A stretch of 6,850 nt of DNA. Source: Prolixibacteraceae bacterium. Lineage in GTDB: Bacteria; Bacteroidota; Bacteroidia; Bacteroidales; Prolixibacteraceae. Shown here in pieces: positions 1 to 5,003 of the stretch. The notes under the pieces are model-generated. The model was not told where the DNA came from, searched no databases, and saw nothing but the letters and a program-made list of their open reading frames with translations. The stretch covers positions 1 through 6,850 of the forward strand of contig JAQIDF010000468.1 in NCBI GenBank assembly GCA_027858145.1, read 5' to 3'. The position numbers were made by a program, and so were the translations under genes. The first letter of the stretch is position 1; every line of letters starts with the position of its first letter.

Positions 1-4
1 ATGA

Positions 5-907
5 ATGAGCTTGAACAACGATTTTATGGAACATACAGAGTTACTTAAAAAAGTACGGAAAATAGAAATAAAAACCCGTGGACTTTCCCGCAACATTTTC
101 GCAGGCGAATACCATTCGGCTTTTAAAGGCCGGGGCATGGCATTCAGCGAAGTGCGCGAATACCAGTTTGGCGACGACATCCGTAACATCGATTGGAACG
201 TTACTGCACGGTACAACAAACCGTTTGTGAAAATTTTCGAGGAAGAACGGGAAATGACCGTTATGCTGGTTATTGATGTCAGTGGGTCACGTAATTTCGG
301 CACCTTCGATAAGTACAAGAAGAATGTAATTACTGAAATTGCAGCAGTACTGGCTTTCTCGGCAATACAAAACAACGATAAAATTGGCGTAATTTTCTTT
401 TCAGGTAAAATCGAGAAATTCATTCCACCCAAAAAAGGTAAAAGCCACATTTTACGTATCATACGTGAACTTATCGACTTTGAGCCTGAAAACCGCGAAA
501 CGGATATTAAGGGAACGCTCGAATACCTCACCAACGCTATTAAAAAACGTTGCACGGCATTCGTTATTTCCGATTTCATTGACGACAACAAAGAGCTGAA
601 ACGGGCACTTACCATTGCAAACAATAAGCACGATATAGTAGGCTTGCGCATTTTTGACGACCGGGAAACCAGTTTACCCTCAATAGGAATGATTAAAATG
701 AAAGATGCTGAAACCGGAAAATATATGTGGGTTGACTCATCGAGCAGCAAAGTGCGGGGTGCTTATGCCCATTGGTGGCGCGAAATGAGTTCCGAACTCG
801 ATGGGGCTTTCACAAAATCGGGTGTTGATTACGTGAATATAAACACACGCCAAGACTACGTAAAATCGTTAATGACATTATTCAAAAGACGAGGAAGCAA
901 ACAATGA
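5..907 (+). CDS. DUF58 protein with VWA-like MIDAS site (MoxR-associated, Bat operon)
   Basis: Cytosolic DUF58-family protein of 300 aa, with no signal peptide or membrane segment. The family signature lies at residues 48-82, including SEVREYQFGDD (48-58) and the IDWNVTAR stretch (62-69). A VWA-like fold follows with DVSGS at 91-95 (D91, S93, S95), T166/D167 as the likely third-loop position, and D190 in VISDF, so the metal site looks intact. In Bacteroidota such proteins are encoded next to a MoxR AAA+ ATPase and the Bat genes and are thought to be ATPase partners; the exact role is unknown. The start at 5 is the first ATG in frame, but Met8 (position 26, MEHTELLKKV) matches where the family usually begins and may be the true start. 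The stop overlaps the next start as ATGA, which suggests translational coupling. Family assignment is firm; function is inferred. Confidence 0.93.
   Translation: MSLNNDFMEHTELLKKVRKIEIKTRGLSRNIFAGEYHSAFKGRGMAFSEVREYQFGDDIRNIDWNVTARYNKPFVKIFEEEREMTVMLVIDVSGSRNFGTFDKYKKNVITEIAAVLAFSAIQNNDKIGVIFFSGKIEKFIPPKKGKSHILRIIRELIDFEPENRETDIKGTLEYLTNAIKKRCTAFVISDFIDDNKELKRALTIANNKHDIVGLRIFDDRETSLPSIGMIKMKDAETGKYMWVDSSSSKVRGAYAHWWREMSSELDGAFTKSGVDYVNINTRQDYVKSLMTLFKRRGSKQ
904..907 (+). promoter_or_regulatory. ATGA stop/start overlap (DUF58 gene to mini-BatD gene)
   Basis: The ATG at 904 overlaps the TGA stop at 905-907. This arrangement typically gives coupled translation by termination and re-initiation. 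A second in-frame ATG at 910 gives a signal peptide starting MKNITAIL, which looks at least as natural, so the true start of the downstream gene may be 910. No clear Shine-Dalgarno sequence precedes either, as is usual in Bacteroidota. Confidence 0.6.
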
Positions 908-1908
908 CAATGAAAAACATAACCGCTATATTAATTCTTCTCGCGCTGCCATTTTTAACAGTTGCACGCGAGATTAAAACTAAAGCCGAACTCGACAGCG
1001 CCGTTATTCTCATTGGCGACCAGGTCAAGCTAAATATTGAAATTGAATTTCCCGATGACGTGGAAATTCTTTTTCCGGTTCCATCAGATTCGTTGGGGGA
1101 GCATGTAGAAATCGTGGAGCATAAAAAAATTGATTCGATCCAGCTTGACGAAAACAGGCTGAAGATGATGCAGTCATTTATTGTTACATCTTTCGACACC
1201 GGCCATCATACCATCGATCCGTTTTATTTTGAGTTCAGCGTTAAAGGGATGACAGATTCAGTACCAACCAACCCAACAACATTGCATGTATTCACGCTTC
1301 CCAAACTCGATTCGCTCATGAATGCCATGCAGGGCCCCATCGACATAAAAGAACCTTATGAAGCACCGGTGACATTTAAAGAAGTCGCCCCGTGGTTGTT
1401 TGGCATTTTGCTGGGAGCCGGGTTGATATTCCTGATTATATATGCCATTAACCGCCGTAAAAACAACAAGCCGATTTTTAGCTTTCCACAAAAGCCAAAA
1501 GAACCGGCACATATTATCGCATTGAGGGAGCTTGATCAAATAAAAGAGCAAAAACTATGGCAACAGGGAAAAGTGAAAGAGTTTTACAGCGAAGTAACCG
1601 ATGCCACAAGGGAATATATTGAAAACAGGTTTGGTATTATGGCAATGGAGCTTACAACTGATGAAATTATCAGTAAAATAAATGAGCAAAAAGGTATGCT
1701 CGACGAAAAATCGTTCGAATACCTAAAACAAATGCTTAGCAGTGCCGACCTGGTGAAATTTGCCAAGTTCACACCACAACCCGAAGACAATGAACTCCTA
1801 CTGGTTAACGCTTACTTCCTTGTTAACCAAACCAAAATAGAAGAGAAAGAAGAAGAGGAAGAAGAACAAAACGAAGAAGACGAAGGGGACGAAGTTTTTT
1901 TAAAATAG
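904..1908 (+). CDS. Bat operon membrane protein, mini-BatD / DUF4381-like
   Basis: Inner-membrane protein of 334 aa (332 if it starts at 910). A signal peptide covers residues 1-21 (cleavage probably after LTVA). One beta-rich periplasmic domain follows at about 24-135, with an Ig-like opening (AVILIGDQVKLNIEI, 33-47) and the GHHTIDP motif (100-106). A membrane helix lies at about 163-182, then a basic stop-transfer stretch and a cytoplasmic helical domain (about 200-310). The helical domain resembles the C-terminus of BatD: KEFY at 225-228 matches KEFY at 514-517 of BatD, and SADLVKFA (280-287) matches its CEMARFAP. The extreme C-terminus is strongly acidic, with 14 Asp/Glu among residues 313-330. 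A gene in this slot between the DUF58 gene and batA is common and is often left as hypothetical; the region around the helix resembles DUF4381. Its role is presumably as a membrane partner of the VWA proteins (inference). Confidence 0.88.
   Translation: MTMKNITAILILLALPFLTVAREIKTKAELDSAVILIGDQVKLNIEIEFPDDVEILFPVPSDSLGEHVEIVEHKKIDSIQLDENRLKMMQSFIVTSFDTGHHTIDPFYFEFSVKGMTDSVPTNPTTLHVFTLPKLDSLMNAMQGPIDIKEPYEAPVTFKEVAPWLFGILLGAGLIFLIIYAINRRKNNKPIFSFPQKPKEPAHIIALRELDQIKEQKLWQQGKVKEFYSEVTDATREYIENRFGIMAMELTTDEIISKINEQKGMLDEKSFEYLKQMLSSADLVKFAKFTPQPEDNELLLVNAYFLVNQTKIEEKEEEEEEQNEEDEGDEVFLK
1896..1902 (+). other. Possible -1 slippery heptamer TTTTTTA before batA
   Basis: The last codons of the upstream gene read GTT TTT TTA AAA TAG, so the heptamer T TTT TTA falls exactly in the phase of a classic X XXY YYZ slippery site. 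A -1 shift would replace the terminal lysine codon with KIANNYV and stop at TAA 1923-1925, running past the batA ATG at 1918. No downstream stimulatory structure is obvious, so this may simply be a Phe/Leu-coding T run. It is reported as a sequence fact with uncertain meaning. Confidence 0.25.
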
Positions 1909-1917
1909 CCAATAACT

Positions 1918-2910
1918 ATGTTTAACTATACGTATGCAAATCCCGAAATGTTTTACCTGCTACTAGGGCTTATCCCTCTGTTAGCATGGTACATCTTTCG
2001 GCAAAAGAAATTTAGTGCCAGTCTGCAAATTTCAACAACAAAAGGGTTTTCAGGGGCACCCAGAACATGGAAACATTATTTGCGCCACCTCATTTTTGTA
2101 ACCCGTGTACTGGTACTGGCACTTTTAATTGTGATAATGGCCAGGCCTCAATCATCTGAAGATTGGGAGAATCAGGAAACCGAGGGCATTGATATTGTAA
2201 TGGCCATTGATGTGTCGACCAGTATGTTGGCACGTGACCTAAAGCCCGACAGGCTTGAAGCTGCAAAAGATGTAGCTACGCAGTTTATTTCGGGCAGGCC
2301 TTACGACCGCATCGGGCTGGTGGTTTTTGCAGGAGAATCGTTCACACAATGTCCGCTAACCACCGATCATGCAGTAGTTACCAACTTGCTACGCGAAACA
2401 CAAACCGGCATACTTGAAGATGGTACAGCTATAGGTAACGGACTGGCAACATCAGTTAACCGCCTGAAAGAAAGCAGCGCCATAAGCCGGGTAGTCATTC
2501 TACTCACCGATGGAGAAAATAACCGGGGAGAAATACCACCGCTAACTGCCGCCAAGATAGCCAAAACATTTGGCATCAGGGTGTACACCATTGGCGTAGG
2601 AACCGAAGGCACAGCCCCCTACCCTGTTCAAACAAATTTTGGGACCCGTATCCAGCAAGTACAAGTTAAAATTGACGAAGAGACCTTGCAAAGCATAGCA
2701 AACACAACCGATGGCAAGTATTTCAGGGCTACCAATAACGATAAATTACAACAGATATATGAACAGATTGATCAGCTTGAAAAATCAAAAATTGAAGTAA
2801 AAGAATTCAGCCGGAAACAAGAAGAATTTCAACCCTTTGCATTGGCAGCCTTAACATTGCTAATACTTGGCCTACTGTTGAAATTTTCAATTTTCAGAAA
2901 TATACCTTAA
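1918..2910 (+). CDS. batA: BatA, VWA-domain inner-membrane protein
   Basis: 330-aa membrane protein with the aerotolerance-regulator (BatA) N-terminus: YANPEMFYLLLGLIP at 6-20 forms the first helix (about 11-27). A basic loop (28-56) and a second helix (about 57-75) lead to a VWA domain at about 90-285, and a third helix lies at about 306-324. The MIDAS is complete: DVSTS at 98-102, T170 in EDGTAIG, and D198 in LLTDGE. The basic loop and basic C-terminus place the VWA domain in the periplasm by the positive-inside rule. SFTQCPLTTD (141-150) is characteristic of BatA. It starts 9 nt after the previous stop and is followed 13 nt later by the paralogous batB. BatA and BatB are thought to form a membrane complex with other Bat proteins; the phenotype that named them is aerotolerance in Bacteroides fragilis, but the biochemical activity is not established. 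Confidence 0.95.
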   Translation: MFNYTYANPEMFYLLLGLIPLLAWYIFRQKKFSASLQISTTKGFSGAPRTWKHYLRHLIFVTRVLVLALLIVIMARPQSSEDWENQETEGIDIVMAIDVSTSMLARDLKPDRLEAAKDVATQFISGRPYDRIGLVVFAGESFTQCPLTTDHAVVTNLLRETQTGILEDGTAIGNGLATSVNRLKESSAISRVVILLTDGENNRGEIPPLTAAKIAKTFGIRVYTIGVGTEGTAPYPVQTNFGTRIQQVQVKIDEETLQSIANTTDGKYFRATNNDKLQQIYEQIDQLEKSKIEVKEFSRKQEEFQPFALAALTLLILGLLLKFSIFRNIP

Positions 2911-2923
2911 ATAATTACAAAAC

Positions 2924-3967
2924 ATGGAAATATTCCGATTTGCAAACCCAGAATATCTGACAGCACTCATTATTATACCGGTGCTTATCATTATATTTTT
3001 CATTTTCAGACGAAAACGCAATAATGCAATAAAGCAATTTGGCAATCCTGAAGTACTACAATCGCTCATGCCCAATGCTTCAAAAAGCCGGCCCGGATGG
3101 AAATTCACCATCATGCTGGTTGCTATAGCGTTGTTGGTTGCCGGACTGGCACGTCCACAATTTGGTGCAAAACTCCAAAAAGTAAAACGAAAAGGCATTG
3201 AGTTGATTATTGCTCTTGACGTTTCAAATAGCATGTTGGCCGAAGACATTCAGCCCAACCGCCTCGGAAGAGCCAAACGTGCTATCTCGCTTCTGACCGA
3301 GAGGCTCAGCAACGACAAAATCGGACTCATTGTTTTTGCCGGCGATGCCTATGTGCAAATGCCGATCACAACTGACTATACCTCGGCTAAGTTGTTCTTA
3401 TCGTCAATCAATACATCAATGGTTCCACGGCAGGGAACAGCCATAGGTTCGGCCATCGATTTAGCCATACAGTCATTCACCCCCGAATCGGAAAGCAGCA
3501 AAGCCATTGTTGTTATTACCGACGGCGAAAACCATGAAGATAATGCCGGGGATATGGCAGAACAAGCTGCCGAAAACGACATTGTGGTACACACAATTGG
3601 CATGGGGCTACCAGAAGGCGGGCCTATTCCGATAACAAAATCCAACGGACAAAAAGATTTTAAACGGGACAAAAACGGCGAGGTTGTTGTGACAAAGCTC
3701 AACGAAGAAATGTTACAAAAAATTGCCGCTGCAGGTGGTGGTGAATATGTAAGGGCAAATAATACCGAAGTTGGCATTAATGCTATTTACAATGAAATAA
3801 ACAAAATGGAAAAAACAGAACTTGAATCGCGCATTTATTCTGAATATAACGACCAGTTTTTTTATTTCATTGCCGCAGCTTTATTACTGTTGTTGGTTGA
3901 AGTTTTATTATTGGAACGTAAAAATAAATTCCTTAAAAATTTCAGGCTTTTTAAAACCAATGCTTAA
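2924..3967 (+). CDS. batB: BatB, VWA-domain inner-membrane protein, paralogue of BatA
   Basis: 347-aa protein with the same plan as BatA: FANPEYLTALIIIPVL at 6-21 opens helix 1 (about 12-28), then come a very basic loop (29-60), helix 2 (about 60-77), a VWA domain at about 90-295, helix 3 (about 311-330) and a basic cytoplasmic tail. The MIDAS is intact: DVSNS at 99-103, T172 in RQGTAIGSA, and D200 in VITDGENHED. It differs from BatA in a longer loop after the fifth strand (about 230-260, rich in Lys/Asp/Asn/Gly) and in DAYVQMPITTD (141-151) in place of BatA's Cys-containing segment. The VWA domain should face the periplasm, beside BatA and the BatC TPRs. The order batA then batB, and the match of this second gene to the BatB form, support the assignment of each paralogue. 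Confidence 0.94.
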   Translation: MEIFRFANPEYLTALIIIPVLIIIFFIFRRKRNNAIKQFGNPEVLQSLMPNASKSRPGWKFTIMLVAIALLVAGLARPQFGAKLQKVKRKGIELIIALDVSNSMLAEDIQPNRLGRAKRAISLLTERLSNDKIGLIVFAGDAYVQMPITTDYTSAKLFLSSINTSMVPRQGTAIGSAIDLAIQSFTPESESSKAIVVITDGENHEDNAGDMAEQAAENDIVVHTIGMGLPEGGPIPITKSNGQKDFKRDKNGEVVVTKLNEEMLQKIAAAGGGEYVRANNTEVGINAIYNEINKMEKTELESRIYSEYNDQFFYFIAAALLLLLVEVLLLERKNKFLKNFRLFKTNA

Positions 3968-3995
3968 TTCTACAACAGTTTAAAAAGAATACACT

Positions 3996-4799
3996 ATGCA
4001 AAGAAAAAACAACATAAAAATATTGGCTTTACTCAGCTTCGTTATCCTGACACAAACATCGTTTGGGCAGAAGGAACGAAAATTTATTCGAAGGGGAAAC
4101 GATTTTTATGAAGAAGCCATTGAAAACAGCGACTCAACCGGAATTGACTCTGTAAACTTTGTAAATGCCGAAATTGAGTACCGTAAAGCACTTGAAAAAA
4201 AACCAAACGATTTGAAGGCAATTTCAAATATTGGAAGCGCCCAATTTAAGCAACAAAAATATGACGAATCAGCATCTCAATTTGAACAAACATTAAATAT
4301 AGCTGAAAAGAAAGAAGATAAAGCCAAAGCTTATTACAATTATGGTAATGCTATGCTGGGGCAACAAAAATTTGACGAAAGTATTGAGGCCTATAAAAAT
4401 GCACTGCGAAATAATCCTTCGGACATGCAGGCAAAATACAATCTGGAATTTGCCCGTAAAATGAAGCAACAAAAACAACAGCAGCAACAAAAACAAAATA
4501 AAGACCAAAACAAAGATCAAAATAAGGATCAGAACAAAGATCAGAACAAAGAACAGAATAAAGACCAACAGGATAAAAATCAGGATAATAAAGACCAACA
4601 GGATAAAAACAATCAAAACCAAAATCAGCAAGACAAAGACCAGCAGCAACAACAGCAACAACAACAGCCAAAAATATCGAAACAAAATGCTGAACAAATG
4701 TTGAAAGCTTTGGAGAATGATGAGAAAGAAACACAAGAGAAAGTAAAAAAAGCAAAAGCAGAGAAAGCAAAATCATCGAAAAACGATATCGACTGGTAA
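3996..4799 (+). CDS. batC: BatC, periplasmic TPR protein with Q/N/K/D-rich tract
   Basis: 267-aa exported protein. The signal peptide covers residues 1-24 (cleavage near TSFG/QK). About three TPRs follow: a divergent one at 28-71 (GNDFYEEAIE and EYRKALEKKPND), then clearer ones at 73-105 (SNIGSAQFKQQKYDESASQF) and 109-142 (YNYGNAMLGQQKFDESIEAY). Residues 155-224 are low-complexity Gln/Asn/Lys/Asp, including six NKDQ-type tetrads (168-191) and nine consecutive Gln (216-224). The last segment (226-267) is a charged helix ending in IDW; its core, AEQMLKALENDEKETQEKV (232-250), is a conserved BatC ending. TPRs imply protein binding, most likely to BatA/BatB in the periplasm (inference). The start has a good signal peptide 28 nt after batB. 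The tract length is probably variable between strains. Confidence 0.92.
   Translation: MQRKNNIKILALLSFVILTQTSFGQKERKFIRRGNDFYEEAIENSDSTGIDSVNFVNAEIEYRKALEKKPNDLKAISNIGSAQFKQQKYDESASQFEQTLNIAEKKEDKAKAYYNYGNAMLGQQKFDESIEAYKNALRNNPSDMQAKYNLEFARKMKQQKQQQQQKQNKDQNKDQNKDQNKDQNKEQNKDQQDKNQDNKDQQDKNNQNQNQQDKDQQQQQQQQQPKISKQNAEQMLKALENDEKETQEKVKKAKAEKAKSSKNDIDW
4497..4568 (+). repeat. 12-bp codon-phased tandem repeat (NKDQ x6) in batC
   Basis: Six consecutive 12-bp units of the form AAYAARGAnCAR encode NKDQ NKDQ NKDQ NKDQ NKEQ NKDQ (BatC residues 168-191). Units differ only at third positions, apart from one Asp-to-Glu change. The repeat keeps the reading frame whatever its copy number, so it is a candidate for harmless length variation by slippage or recombination. 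Confidence 0.9.
4557..4609 (+). repeat. Exact 23-bp direct repeat pair, 30-bp period
   Basis: The sequence at 4557-4579 (beginning AATAAAGACCAACAGGATAA) recurs exactly at 4587-4609. Both copies encode NKDQQDK in BatC. The 30-bp period is a multiple of three, so deletion or duplication between copies would change the protein by ten residues without a frameshift. It lies directly after, and overlaps, the NKDQ array. Confidence 0.9.
4641..4667 (+). repeat. CAR trinucleotide run (polyglutamine) in batC
   Basis: Nine consecutive CAG/CAA codons encode Gln216-224 of BatC, just before the conserved C-terminal segment. Mixed CAG and CAA codons reduce but do not remove the chance of slippage. Confidence 0.9.
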
Positions 4800-4880
4800 C
4801 ACAGATCGTTAGATATTAGATATGAGACATGAGATTAGCTTGCAAGTATAAGAATATCTGCATGTTAACGAAACACAGAT
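4798..4880 (+). repeat. Possible MITE-like insert flanked by 9-bp direct repeats
   Basis: AACACAGAT occurs at 4798-4806 and again at 4872-4880. The 64 nt directly inside (4807-4870) begin CGTTAGATATT and end in AATATCTGCATGTTAACG. The ends pair as CGTTA (4807-4811) with TAACG (4866-4870), and AGATATT (4811-4817) with AATATCT (4853-4859), interrupted by about 6 nt on the right arm. A palindrome CTTGCAAG sits in the middle (4839-4846). The layout resembles a small inverted-repeat element with a target duplication, and the left copy overlaps the batC stop codon. The match is imperfect (one extra A before the right repeat) and short, so chance is a real alternative. Confidence 0.3.
4810..4837 (+). 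repeat. Four imperfect 7-bp tandem units after batC
   Basis: The stretch divides into heptads TAGATAT, TAGATAT, GAGACAT, GAGATTA, with AGA invariant at positions 2-4 of each unit. The first two are identical. It is non-coding, directly downstream of batC, and forms the left part of the inverted-repeat region described at 4798-4880. Confidence 0.55.
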
Positions 4881-4955
4881 AAGAAAAAAACTTTAATATT
4901 TAAACAGTTGCAAAAATGTAACGAAGCATTGTGGTAAGCTATGTATTTTTTATTA

Positions 4956-4984
4956 TTCGTTATAAAAGATGTTTTCTATTTTTG
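4956..4984 (+). promoter_or_regulatory. Candidate Bacteroidota-type promoter for batD
   Basis: TATTTTTG at 4977-4984 matches the -7 consensus TAnnTTTG of the Bacteroidota housekeeping sigma factor. The -33 position is weak: TTCG at 4956-4959 is the nearest TTTG-like sequence, at 17 nt spacing where about 19-21 is usual. Transcription would start near 4990, leaving a 5' leader of roughly 10-15 nt before the batD ATG at 5004. The 204-nt gap containing it is the only place in the window with room for a separate promoter. The remainder of the gap is AT-rich, with no convincing terminator. Confidence 0.45.
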
Positions 4985-5003
4985 TATGATTTAAAGACGA
5001 GCC

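Noticed and set aside
882..1790. Minus-strand reading frames opposite the mini-BatD gene (105, 97 and 68 aa)
   Set aside because: All lie opposite a gene with a signal peptide, membrane helix and conserved tail. None shows a credible domain or start context.
3376..3777. 133-aa minus-strand reading frame opposite batB
   Set aside because: It lies antisense inside a well-supported VWA domain. Its composition is Ser/Pro-rich, as expected from reverse complement of coding DNA, and it has no recognisable motif.
1918..3967. batA and batB as a recent duplication
   Set aside because: They share architecture and MIDAS motifs but differ widely in sequence and in loops, and each matches its own family form. 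The duplication is ancient and standard for this operon.
4497..4667. Repeat tract considered as a CRISPR array or mobile repeat
   Set aside because: The units are 12 bp with no spacers, are phased to codons and lie inside a TPR protein, so they are protein low-complexity repeats.
4293..4776. Two long minus-strand reading frames (147 and 141 aa) opposite batC
   Set aside because: They are the complement of the CAA/AAA/GAT-rich repeat, which gives few stops and a run of Leu/Ile/Val or Val/Ala/Phe. They have no plausible domain and lie entirely within batC.
4811..4859. Inverted repeat AGATATT/AATATCT as an intrinsic terminator for batC
   Set aside because: The stem is only 7 bp and AT-rich, the loop is 35 nt, and no T-run follows the right arm.
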